From Cerioporus squamosus (Eukaryota > Basidiomycota > Agaricomycetes > Polyporales > Polyporaceae): DNA of 64,000 nucleotides. Every line of letters starts with the position of its first letter. The first letter of the stretch is position 1. The notes beneath the pieces were generated by a model, which was given only the letters and a program-made list of their open reading frames with translations, did not search any database and had not been told where the DNA came from. Shown in pieces: positions 23,336-34,681 of the stretch. The stretch spans positions 327,177-391,176 of the forward strand of contig JABYQS010000018.1 in assembly GCA_022592435.1 (NCBI GenBank). Reading direction: 5' to 3'. Both the position numbers and the translations under genes were made by a program.

Positions 23336-26104
23336 GACGTTCTCCGCGGTATTATGTGTACGATAGTCTAGATCTCTCTTAGCTTGGGTCCACGTAGCGC
23401 CATTGTTACCAACCTCCTCTCGCCAAAGTACCACTCTTCTCCTCCTCCTCCTCCCCTCTTCGTCGCCCGCAAGTATGCGAAGACGGAGATACGAGCTATC
23501 TGCAACTCGCACACACAGACAGCACGGACCGCCGGCCGGTGCGCATATGGTAGCCGAAGTATCGGGAGCCTTAACCTTCATCATGACTTCATCATGGCGA
23601 GGGGTCTGTCCCAAAGGTTGGAACATCCTGCGCGCAAACGTGGAGGCAAACAACATCAGTGATGGTGCACGAGTGTGTGGAGGGGTGGTATACGTACGGC
23701 AGCGTATGGCGCATACATTGTTGTACTCGTCCTCAGCATGACATCTGGGCGTGGTCACCTTCAACTGAACTGACACCGCAATGGAGCTGGGCTTAGCCGG
23801 GGGGACGGGGGGGCCGGGGATGGCTGGATCCGAGGGACCGCTGGTGGCATAGGACGGGCTGACCACGCATGGGACGGAGAGTCAGGCTGGGGCGGAAAAG
23901 ACATCTCGCAGGTCCCGCGAGCGCAATTTCCCTCATCTCTATCTCCTGTGCGCGCGTTGGAGTTGTAACACGTTGCGCAATGGTGGAATCTGAGCGCACC
24001 TATACCGTGTTTCTCCTTGCGGCCAATGTCCGGCGCAGCAGAGGCGCAGGGAGACATCCCTGCAGGGGTTCTCATTGCCATAGAGAGATAGGGAGTGGAC
24101 TGGATAGACCGTGTGACTTGAGTGGCAGGGGCTGGAGCGTTAACGGGCTGCGACAGCAATTGGGATCATGCTAGTTGTCGGGTCTAGCAAGTCATTGTAC
24201 GCACCGGGGAACGGTGGAGCACCACCTGAGTCCGCGCTCCAAACCAATCAATCAATCCAATACGATGTTGCTCTAGCCACTCATGCGGCAGTACTGATCA
24301 CAATTCCTCAACAAGAAGCGTGAATGCGAGAACGGCGGAGGTCGAGTCCATCTGCCAGGGTACTAGCGCCGAGCAGATACCCGACTAGAATGAGATTGCC
24401 AGCGCTGTAAGCAGGCCACCAGAGTCAAGTCAGGCCCAGGGCCGTGGAAGCACATGTACAGTCGCGCGCGCCGCGAGCGTGACGCATTGTGCAAGCTTAA
24501 GTCTGCCGTACTTAGTACCCATGGCCACTTTCGAATTCGCGCTTACCGCCAAGGCCCGAAAATACCCGGAGTTACCGTAGCGCTCGCCAGACTCCTCCAT
24601 CCAAAAACCATACGATCCGTTACCATGGCTCCCTCCTCTCCACGCAGCTACTGCGTAAGCATGCACATTGCGTATACGTACACTCTCAGCAGTACAATCT
24701 CTGTCATGGACGCGGTCGAGGATCAGCGATCACCAAGTTCCGAACCTCAGGTAGTGAGCAGTCTCCCCCTTATGCGCCGATCTGGTCTCTGACGGCTTGA
24801 GCTTTGAAGTCTGTCGCGGTGCCGTCCTCATGTCGCCGGGCGAGCTCAAAAATGAAGCTTTGACTTTCGATCCGACAGCTTCTGCGCATGCATGAGCTGT
24901 CAACGAGATCCCATGAGGATGAACGTTATCAATGATCATCGGAAGGTTCAGGAGGTTAAAGTCGAAGTGCGTACACGCCTCATACCTCCATCGGCCCAAA
25001 CCTGTGATCTAACATTGTGCGTCGCAGAAATGTACCTGCTGGCTGGCCATAGCGACACTCTCGGGATGTTCTTCGTTCTGCATGGAGTTGTGGTACATAT
25101 CGCAGCGGCACTGACTTGAGGGTTGGGCCGCATGTGCTACGTGTGCACCCTCCTCCGTGGTCGCACACGTCCAAAGGGTGAGTCGCTGTGCTGTTTCACT
25201 GACTGAATATATTGGAAACTGTCAATCTCTGGTGGGGGATGAACAGTTCTCTCCCTCTCAGTCTCAGAGCGATCATTTTGCTAGTCTCGAGGCTTTTAAG
25301 CCAATTCTGTGATAGTGCTGTGTCTGGATGGCTGCTGACAATCGCGTATGGCTCTGCTCGCTTCGTGAAGCTCGCAGCTTTCAGGAGCTGGATGCAGGGC
25401 TGTACGCGAATGTTATTCACCTCCCCATGTTTCACTAAGAGCAGGGAACCTACACGCGTGCGTTAGGTGATCACTGCCAGCGCGACTTTCGATGCACCAG
25501 ACACTGGTGTCACGACTGTCATTGATACGCGACATTAGCTCCGCTTGGACTGCAGAGCAAATGATGCCTTGTCTTACCTCGTCTCGCCCAGGTGGCGTGA
25601 GCGACATGCTAGGATGATCAGTGGCCGTATACAACTGGATTGAAGCCCGCTGTGATACGAGCCTATGGAGAGTGACTAGTGAATTGAATTCACAGGTACG
25701 CAGAGCTCTGCCATTGGAGGGCGGATGTGTTTTTCCGTCACGGTCACGAATGCTTTCCTTTCGCGGAACAAGGCCGTACGCCGCGCAGAACGCCCGCAGA
25801 GTCGACGTCTGCAGTTCCGTGGGAAGGTCCTGCATTGCACTTTGACGACCCTCACAAGCGAAGAGAGGTCTGCTTTGCCCGCGGTGCATCATGCCTGCGG
25901 CTCGTCAGCGGCGGTGTCGACACCGTCCAATGCGCCGACCCTCAGCTTGCAGCTTGGACTCGCTCAAGCTTTGGCCTTCTGACGATTTGGCAGTCGCTTT
26001 GGTAGACTCGGGAGACGTACAAATATCTTCAGCTTGCATGTCGAACATGTCAGTATACGTTGCCCTTCTGCCTGAACCCAGAGCCACTCCTCTTCACGAA
26101 CAAC
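23336..26104. other. No gene supported; one microsatellite
   Basis: A (CTC)n tract lies at 23438-23454 and homopurine/G-rich patches near 23810. Frames on both strands up to 25890 mirror each other and show no motif. The 200 bp before 26105 presumably hold the promoter and leader of the homeodomain gene. Confidence 0.45.
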
Positions 26105-26689
26105 ATGTCGTCCTCGGCTTCCGGCGAACAGTCTTCTCATCATCCGTCGTTCCGGATCAGCTCTTACTCCAGTCTTGCGAACTGGAAGGGTGGCGCAGAT
26201 GTCCCTCAGCAATCCGTGCCTGTCCCCGATCCAGAGGCCATCCTTGCCGACTTTTATCATCGCAAGAGTAAGAAGCCTACCCGTCAAGAGCAATACGAGT
26301 TGTCTCGTGCCTCAGGCTTTCCGCCAGGCACCGTTGCGGAGTGGCATGTTCCCGCCTCGACTGCGTTGCTTCATATCGGCTGATGTATGCGCGTACAGGT
26401 TCCTCAGGAAGCGGGATGCAGATTTGTCGTGGACAGCTCTTCAGCCCGCGCAGACGTCTTGGGATATACAGAAACCCCGCACCCGGTTTACTGCCGAGCA
26501 AAAGCAGATCCTCGAGGCCCATTTCCAGCTGAATACCAGGCCTGGTCCCATAGAGCAAGCTCAGCTTGCGGTGGAACTCGGTGTTACCCCCGACAAGATT
26601 TATAACTGGTACGACTCTCGTATTTGCGGGTTGCTCCTTCGTTTAACCTCCCGGACAGGTTCGACCGCAAGCGCAGGCCGAATGCTTAG
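26105..26689 (+). CDS. Protein with two homeodomain-like units
   Basis: Exons 26105-26343, 26399-26608 and 26659-26689 join in frame to 159 codons. The second unit is a clear homeodomain: KPRTRFTAEQKQILEAHF, a turn, QAQLAVELGVTPDKIYNWF and DRKRRPNA, ending at the stop. The first is a shorter, diverged version: ILADFYHRKSKKPTRQEQY, ELSRASGFPPGTVAEWF, LRKRDADL. Both units are cut by an intron at the same place, inside the Trp codon of the recognition helix (TG then G TTC). The first intron is GC-AG (26344-26398), the second GT-AG (26609-26658). In both units the usual Asn at homeodomain position 51 (WFQN) is replaced by Arg (WFLR, WFDR). A DNA-binding regulator is likely, but base contacts may differ. 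An alternative start lies at 26060. It does not look like a standard HD1/HD2 mating-type gene. Confidence 0.8.
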
Positions 26690-28149
26690 ACTAACACCAC
26701 TCATAGTAGAGCGAATATACGCAGTCACTACGCTTCGCTAGTCATAGCTGACCATAGAAACGCCTCGCATCATACATTATCGATCAACACTCTGGTTATA
26801 TTTATTATCTTTCATTCGTGTCATCACTATGGACTCGACATCCTGACTGTGGCATCATCCTACCGTCTACGCTACATGGACCCGGTACCCGCGCTTCGAG
26901 GTATCAATGCTTCTACCAATATCCGCCATCGCCCTTGTTCTTCCCTACTGTTCTTGTGGATGAGTATATCCTACCACACAGGCTGAGGCAGCCGGCTCAA
27001 CAACGCTCCATTCGTCGTTTGGTGCTCCTCGAGCTCGAGCTCAAGCTGCAAAAACATGGTATAACTGGGGAGGATGAGTGGCATATGGTAGCCGACCGCG
27101 CATTGACGGTCCTGGAACGGCGTTTGGTCGTGAACAGGGCCCGCTGTCGATTGTGCAGGTCTGCCCATTGCCGGAGTTGGCCACACAGTTGCTTTTCGAG
27201 TCCTTACCGCTTCGTTCAGAGTGTAGACAGCCGCGGTATGTAGTCTCGGCTCCATGCCGATAACAGGCACTACTGAGGTTGTGTTCAAGCGTCATACATC
27301 GAGAGTCGAATTGGCACTGCTACTTTCGACAGCGCAGGCAGTATTCCATCATACGACTAGGATATCACCGATGTGACTGACGACCTCATTGCAATCCAAA
27401 CATGCTGTCCATGATCAGAACCCCGTTGTTCTATAGAGCAGCATAAGACACTTCACGCAGACTATCAGCACAGGAGACAGACAGCACCGGAATGCGGCTC
27501 TAACCTTGATTCTCATTTCGGAAGACGGCCTGTGCGCATATGAACATGAGATGAGGCCTTCGCCATCACGGTAGGGACAAGAGTAAGGTCAGAGAACACG
27601 CATAACCAAGTGCTTGAGTTATACATATGGGCAAGCCCGAGACTTCGGACAAATGCGTTTCTGGAAGGATAAAGAGCGCGTGCAGTCGATTGAAACCTGG
27701 GCCTTGCGAAATGACAACATGAACTTCAGTACAGGAATAGTGTAATCGACTGAAAGCGTACGGGCCAGACAACCTACAATCAACAGTACTAGGTTCACGA
27801 CGATTAAAGATGACAGTGCCACCTGCCATCAGGTTAAACTGGGGCCATGGTGGGACGTCTACCAGCTAGCACTCCTCGGTGGCGGGTTTGAGCGCCGGCA
27901 GATATCATAGATCGCGGACCAGATTTCCTATCAATGGCTGCCATGGTGGAGACGAACCCTGGTCCATCGTAAGGGACACTCTGCAGTACGAGAGAACCAC
28001 ATGTGCGCAATAGTCCATGCGCCAGGAACACATAGGCATGGGCAAAGGCGAGACCTCTGATATAACGGTGCGGGACTCACCTGGGGCAGCGGGGCGTGCG
28101 CGCCGAGGCGCGTTCCAGCAACGTCGGGCAGGCTGGCCGCCGGCCTCAG
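26690..28149. other. No gene supported
   Basis: Short frames at 26818-27290 and 27566-27830 show no motif. The last 100 bp before the satellite are diverged, GC-rich and probably satellite edge. Confidence 0.45.
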
Positions 28150-30186
28150 GCAGCACGCCTTGAGCTCCCGCCGAGTGTCGATGTCGAACGTATTGGTGGC
28201 AGGGTGCTCCGCATGCGTCGGGACGTGCAGCAGAGCGCCGCCGCCCGTCAGCTTGCCTTGCGATCCCGCCGTGGAGTGGTGTTGTCCGCACGCGTCGGGA
28301 CGTCGCCGCCGCCCGCTAGAGTTCCCCAAAGATGGATGTCGGGTGTGTTGGTGGCAGGGTGTTCCGCATGCGTCGGGACGTGCAGCAGAGCGCCGCCGCC
28401 CGTCAGCTTGCCTTGCGATCCCGCCGTGAAGTGTTGTCCTCAAGCGTCGGGACGTCGCCGCCGCCCGCTGGAGTTGCTGGCAGGGTGCTCCGCACGCGGA
28501 AGCCGGACGTGGTGTTGTCTGCACGCGTCGGGACGTGCAGCAGAGCGCCGCCGCCCGTCAGCTTGCCTTGCGATTCCGCCGTGGAGTGTTGTCCGCAAGC
28601 GTCGGGACGTCGCCGCCGCCCGCTTGAGCTCCCGCCGAGTGTTGATGTCGAACGTGTTGGTGGCAGGGTGCTCCGCATGCGTCGGGACGTGCAGCAGAGC
28701 GCCGCCGCCCGTCAGCTTGCCTTGCGATCCCGCCGTGGAGTGTTGTCCGCAAGCGTCGGGACGTCGCCGCCGCCCGCTTGAGCTCCCGCCGAGTGTTGAT
28801 GTCGAACGTGTTGGTGGCAGGGTGCTGCGCATGCGTCGGGACGTGCAGCAGAGCGCCGCCGCCCGTCAGCTTGCCTAAGGCTCCCGCCGAGTGTTGATGT
28901 CGAACGTGTTGGTGGCAGGGTGCTCCGCATGCGTCGGGACGTGCAGCAGAGCGCCGCCGCCCGTCAGCTTGCCTTGCGATCCCGCCGTGGAGTGTTGTCC
29001 GCAAGCGTCGGGACGTCGCCGCCGCCCGCTTGAGCTCCCGCCGAGTGTTGATGTCGAACGTGTTGGTGGCAGGGTGCTGCGCATGCGTCGGGACGTGCAG
29101 CAGAGCGCCGCCGCCCGTCAGCTTGCCTAAGGCTCCCGCCGAGTGTTGATGTCGAACGTGTTGGTGGCAGGGTGCTCCGCATGCGTCGGGACGTGCAGCA
29201 GAGCGCCGCCGCCCGTCAGCTTGCCTTGCGATCCCGCCGTGGAGTGTTGTCCGCAAGCGTCGGGACGTCGCCGCCGCCCGCTTGAGCTCCCGCCGAGGAT
29301 GGATGTCGGGCGTGTTGGTGGCAGGGTGCTCCGCATGCGTCGGGACGTGCAGCAGAGCGCCGCCGCCCGTCAGCTTGCCTTGCGATCCCGCCGTGGAGTG
29401 TTGTCCGCAAGCGTCGGGACGTCGCCGCCGCCCGCTTGAGCTCCCGCCGAGTGTTGATGTCGAACGTGTTGGTGGCAGGGTGCTGCGCATGCGTCGGGAC
29501 GTGCAGCAGAGCGCCGCCGCCCGTCAGCTTGCCTAAGGCTCCCGCCGAGTGTTGATGTCGAACGTGTTGGTGGCAGGGTGCTCCGCATGCGTCGGGACGT
29601 GCAGCAGAGCGCCGCCGCCCGTCAGCTTGCCTTGCGATCCCGCCGTGGAGTGTTGTCCGCAAGCGTCGGGACGTCGCCGCCGCCCGCTTGAGCTCCCGCC
29701 GAGTGTTGATGTCGAACGTGTTGGTGGCAGGGTGCTGCGCATGCGTCGGGACGTGCAGCAGAGCGCCGCCGCCCGTCAGCTTGCCTAAGGCTCCCGCCGA
29801 GTGTTGATGTCGAACGTGTTGGTGGCAGGGTGCTCCGCATGCGTCGGGACGTGCAGCAGAGCGCCGCCGCCCGTCAGCTTGCCTTGCGATCCCGCCGTGG
29901 AGTGTTGTCCGCAAGCGTCGGGACGTCGCCGCCGCCCGCTTGAGCTCCCGCCGAGGATGGATGTCGGGCGTGTTGGTGGCAGGGTGCTCCGCATGCGTCG
30001 GGACGTGCAGCAGAGCGCCGCCGCCCGTCAGCTTGCCTTGCGATCCCGCCGTGGAGTGTTGTCCGCAAGCGTCGGGACGTCGCCGCCGCCCGCTGGAGTT
30101 GCTGGCAGGGTGCTCCGCACGCGGAAGCCGGACGTGGTGTTGTCTGCACGCGTCGGGACGTGCAGCAGCACGCCGCCGCCCGCTTG
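28150..30186. repeat. GC-rich 154-bp satellite array (right arm)
   Basis: The basic unit is 154 bp (for example 28559 to 28713). A 98-bp variant lacks about 56 bp and reads GCTTGCCTAAGGCTCCC at the junction. The two alternate in higher-order blocks: starts at 28891, 29143, 29549 and 29801 give periods of 252 and 658 bp. Each unit is itself an old dimer, with two copies of GCGTCGGGACGT about 77 bp apart. Because 154 is not a multiple of 3 and the sequence is GC-rich, long open frames appear in several frames on both strands; these are by-products. The array is the larger version of the one at 15879-16321. Confidence 0.95.
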
Positions 30187-30829
30187 GGATCCTGCTGAAC
30201 GTCGGCGCGTTGACAGAGAGCGGCAGAGACTAGCACAGCGTGGTGGTCAGAGAGAGCCAACGTTAACGCAGCATGTTCAGAATCATTGTTCGGAAGGACC
30301 GGCGCAACGTCCACGTGGCGACTGCTGACAAAGCGTATGCGTCCCAATCAGTCAAGTCGAGCTCGGGTACCGCCGCGACTTCCTTTCCAAGCAGCTCACC
30401 GGTTCTTGCCCTGTGCATGCCCTTCGCTTGGCTCTCGCCCGTTTCCGGTCGGTGGCTTCAACAGCCATCCACTGCGGCACCATCAGATCCCGTCCTCGAG
30501 CGGCAGGTTCGTCCCAAGGCTGCTACGCCGTGCGTCATGGCGTGCCACCCGCTAAGTGCTTAGTATACTCACTGCGCACGCGCATGCTCTTCCTAGCTCG
30601 CCGCGACGACATCTCCACCTCATCGACCAACCTTCCGTGCATGGCAACACTCTGCAGAATTCCTGCCCTGGGAAGCTCGACCTCGCGGCCGTCCCGCCCG
30701 TCCTGCCTCTCCCCACCTCGTCGCACCCTCACCGCACGTACGTCACCTGCGCCTGCTCGCCATATCGCATGATCAACACGCCCCGGCTTCGCCGCGTCCT
30801 TCCTCGTACGGCAAGACTCTGCGTATCGA
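30187..30829. repeat. Right arm of inverted duplication (non-satellite part)
   Basis: Reverse-complement copy of about 15217-15855, almost identical across roughly 640 bp. Homology ends near 30829 (GGCAAGACTCTGCG). Shared open frames are not recognisable genes. Confidence 0.9.
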
Positions 30830-30997
30830 GTGCGCATGTGCATCGAGCCAGCAATTCCCGCTTCCTGCGAGTCAGTGTAGTAAGATTACATCCACAGACA
30901 CGTGGATGTGTCTTTAGGCGACTCTGGGACTCATAAATGCGCGTACCGCGGCAGTCATATAACATCCATCTTCCTCTCGCCCATCGGTAGTACCGAC

Positions 30998-31681
30998 ATG
31001 TCGTCAACGGATACCAACATGACATCGCAGCGTACTCCATCTTACATCAGAATGCTCAACAACTCGCTCGTCTTCGGGTTTCCTGGCTTGGACCCTCGTG
31101 TTGCCCGGGTGCACATGACGATCTTGAACGGATCAGGCGGTCGTGAGTACCCCCACCTTATCTACCGGTGGGCTGCAGTGATAACTGACTCCAATTAGGG
31201 TGGCTTTTGGTGGAATTCCTTGGTTGGAACGCTGCAGCTGCAGAGATGCCTTTCCCCTCCCTCTGCGTGAACGGGGATGATCGCATGCTCGTCTTCCAGA
31301 TGCCGCCCGACTTCACATTCACTTATTGCAACGTACGTGATTCTGCATCTCCAGCATCATCCCTTATGACTGAGTCTCTTTCAGGGTACCCGTGCCTGTC
31401 GCTGGTCCGTGCAGGACTGCAATTTCTCCCTGGTCATCTCCGAACGAGACGATTACTCCTATCTGCGCGGCGTCGTTGTAGGACATGACGAGACGCACGA
31501 CCTCAGCGAGGCAACTACGCACTCCGCGGCCGCTATCATGCCACAGCTGACCCTCGGCTACATGGTAGTTGTACTGAACGAGATTGCGGCTGCGATGCGC
31601 AACCTGGCCAGCACTGTTCGAGGCGTTGGGAGGGACGGCCCAGAGGCGAGATTCACCAATTTCAAGTTGCGCATTTACTAG
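30998..31681 (+). CDS. Unknown three-exon protein, paralog A (191 aa)
   Basis: Exons 30998-31142, 31199-31332 and 31385-31681 join with introns of 56 and 52 bp. Exon 2 encodes WLLVEFLGW...MPFPSLCVNGDDRMLVFQMPPDFTFTYCN. Exon 3 starts GTRACRW, then CNFSLVIS. The C-terminal part is less ordered. The gene at 34048 has the same exon layout: intron 1 in the Arg codon just before WLL, an exon 2 of exactly 134 nt, and RWxxxxxxxFSLV in exon 3. So the two are duplicates. No signal peptide or membrane helix is seen. I do not recognise the family; the fold around exon 2 looks beta-rich. Upstream, 30830-30997 is the presumed promoter. Confidence 0.7.
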
Positions 31682-34047
31682 GACTAGCAACTCATGTTCA
31701 ATACTGTGTAACTCGATGCTGCCGAAGTTCTGCTGCATACCTTGAACCCTAGTTAACGTATCTCTGATGTACGTCTTCGCTGTACAGTGCCCTGGGAATC
31801 GCTCCATCCCCGGCCGAGGTCCATATCTTGCGCAGGCTATATGTAATACATGATGACTTCCCTCATCGATCATTTCAATGTGCGGCGAACACATTGACAT
31901 ACCCTACCCTTGCGGGGCGACTCCAGGCTGACCTTGAGAGGTCATAGAATCCGGTCAAGCCAACCTTGACTGCCCTTGGCTCGTTGACTACCGCATCGGC
32001 GAAATTTGTCCGGTACCGAGAGATAGCTGTGCACGAGAGGGTTCGGATCTCAAACAACGATGGGTCTTCGAAGATCTATGGGAAGCGCGGCACGTGTCGC
32101 CACTCGTATGTGGAGTCGACAGGCAACCTTCGTGACGAAGCATTCTACATGTCTATCTACCAGGACGCCGACACGGGGAAGTGGTACCCAGCGTGCGTGT
32201 GATCGCTGCCGTCTCACTTGGTTGCTTGCGTCGCTGAGAGAATAACATATCTTGCTCTTTGCGCACCGCTGCCTCATCGCATCGCCCGGCACTGCTGTCT
32301 CACCAGCGTGCTTCCACAGCACCGAATACTTCGTTGTTTTCTGTGCCCCCTGTATGATCCTTTGTGTATTGTCCCCCTTCACGTACCCATAATCGCCTCC
32401 GCCGTCTCGACCTCTTTCCTTCGTTGCGCGAGAGAGGGGTAGCGTGTCCATCAGGCGGTCTTCTCAATACATCGCCTTCAGTCTGCCCTGTGGCGCGATA
32501 ATAGAGCTGACATATCCATTACGACCGTAACATACGTTCGCTACAGGAGGCCTGCACTCTATTGACTAAGTGCATCAACAGCGGACAGACACGCACCGCA
32601 CCGCGTAGATAAGTACGTAACTGGGACGAAAGACCAGCATATGTATATCTTGTAGACTCGTATCGCATGCGACAGCGGGCAGACGCCCGATGCCGGGTGC
32701 AGGCGGGAGAGGGACATGGTGTGCGACGGTCCGTGGTGTTTACCTGGACATAGGAGCCTATAGGTGTTGAAGGAACGACAGCCGATGAAAGGTGCAGAGA
32801 GTGGCCCGGCCGCTATCGACGAGCTTGCGCATGACTCGAACGAGGTTCCATTCCCTCTGGCTGGACAAGCCGGATGTAAGCTCGCCTAGGGAGAGAAAGA
32901 ACGGCCTTCCTGGTGAGCTCCACCTCAATTGTAAGGTGCTTGCGAGTCTCATCGGGACGAACATCGGTTGACGGAGGTAGGCGCATCGCTTACGGGGCGA
33001 CTGTTCCCTTGTGTCCTTGTGAACAACTATGCGTTCGTCCTAGCTAGCATCTCGCCTGTTGACGGGGTCAGCGCCAACACCCCAAGCACCCACAGCTCCC
33101 GGACATGCAAGCATACGCACCAAGAGCTCGTAGACTGTGTCCAAGTCTTGGATGGTAGCATCAGCTGCGACACCTGCGGGACAATGGAGGCGGCTACGGC
33201 CGGGGACACGGCCGTGACCGTCCTATGAAGACATGGTCACGACGCGGAAGGTCTCTCGAGACAGGATGAACGGCTTACTTGCAGATCCCGATCGGCATGG
33301 AGGTATCGATCGCTGTCCGTCGAAAAGAGCCAGCAGGTTTGAGGTACGGCGCGAGGAACATCAACAAGGAGCCACGTGTACGACATATTCTCTGTGGAAG
33401 GCATTGTGTGAATTGAGAGAGTCAACAAGGAGCGGAGGAGGAGGAGGAGGTATATATGCCATGCTCACCCTCGCTATATGCCAGCTGGCCATGGCGGCAC
33501 TGGCCATGGGTGGCTGCGGACCAGAGCGCGAAAGAATCTAGCAGATTTCCGAATCCATGGTCACAACGACGTTCGCTTAAATCCTGCCGGAAGAGTGACT
33601 GTAGGCCATATTCGTGGAGCAGTGGGTACCGGCAGTGGGGGTCGAGGGTCGCGATCAAGGACAGCGCTAGCGCGCGCTCACCGTCTGTGCCTCTCGGCCG
33701 GAGTCCGGTTCCGGCCCCGATGTACTAGTACTGAATTGAGTAGTTGCTTCTTTGACCGCCTTCTTACCTTGCGACTTGCCCTCGACGGCAGGATAGACAT
33801 AGTACGCATCGTCTCAGCAGCAGCTCGGAAATGGCCGCCTTCAGACTTCCGCCGGGTGCCGTCGACGAACGGTGCGAGAAACCGGAGAACGACGTAGACA
33901 TGACCTTTGCAACACCGGCCTCGAGCACATACTTCGCACCTTTCCTGGAAGATAAAAGGATGGCTGTCCTCGAGACACTCCTCATCCTCTCGACTCTCTC
34001 AATTCTCGCCGACTCTTGCATACAGCAGCCTCGCATTCGCACCAACC
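31682..34047. other. Between the two paralogs; no gene supported
   Basis: Frames at 31966-32202, 32968-33228 and 33478-33897 lack motifs. A (GGA)n tract at 33434-33450 is followed by a TATATATG word. A third, decayed copy of the paralog family was looked for but not found. Confidence 0.4.
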
Positions 34048-34681
34048 ATGTCACATGTCGACGACGCAACTACCGTGGTCTCATCCTCCTCATGCCTTCA
34101 GTTCCGTGACATCACAGTGGTTAGTTGCGGAGCTGGACCTCAGGACGAGCCTGTGATCTATCACGGAGCCAGCGCCTTCGTGATAGAGAACATAGCTACC
34201 CGTGAGCAACTCTCAAAAAAGGTCTCCTCCTCATGCTTACGCTCATCGCAGGATGGCTTCTCATTGAATTTCCTTCGGGTGACTCTGCTCGCAGTCCCTT
34301 TCCCTTCCCGACAGCGAATTTGGATCAAGATATCCAAGGTCTGATCTTCGAGTTGCCTTCGACATTCAACTTCGAGTACTTCGCGGTAAGTCCGCGAGCA
34401 CGCCATCAATTTCGCGGTCGCTCAATGCACACTTTTGGCAGGAGCACCGTGCAGCCCGTTGGGTCTCCAAGGAACCCTGCAAGCGGTTCTTTTCGTTGGT
34501 CTTCACCTGCAACGCGAACTATCGTAAGCTGTGGGCAGCCATGTCCGCGAGTCAAGGTTATGGTGCACGAACTACAGCTGCATTCATGACTTTGGGGAGC
34601 ACGCCAGCTTTGGCGAGACTTGCCCAGCAGCGGTTGGGCGGGGCAGATTTGGCGAGAGGGGCGGAGCAGCACAAGTCTTAA
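34048..34681 (+). CDS. Unknown three-exon protein, paralog B (175 aa)
   Basis: Exons 34048-34201, 34252-34385 and 34442-34681 join with introns of 50 and 56 bp. Exon 1 starts MSHVDDATTV and exon 2 reads WLLIEFPSGDSARSPFPFP...LIFELPSTFNFEYFA. Exon 3 reads EHRAARWVSKEPCKRFFSLVF. Intron phases and the 134-nt middle exon equal those of the gene at 30998, though protein identity is modest, so the duplication is old. The C-terminal 50 residues (TTAAFMTLGSTPALARLAQQ) differ from paralog A. Function unknown. Confidence 0.7.

Noticed and set aside
26105..26689. Mating-type HD1/HD2 gene
   Set aside because: The protein is short, has two tandem units in one chain, lacks the usual divergent HD gene pair beside it and lacks the expected WFxN motif.
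28558..29490. A 310-codon open frame and several shorter ones on both strands in the satellite
   Set aside because: They repeat the satellite unit in successive frames, appear equally on both strands and have no start context or motif. Stop codons are simply scarce in this GC-rich repeat.
28150..30186. CRISPR-like array
   Set aside because: The units are long, contiguous and nearly identical with no unique spacers, and the genome is fungal.
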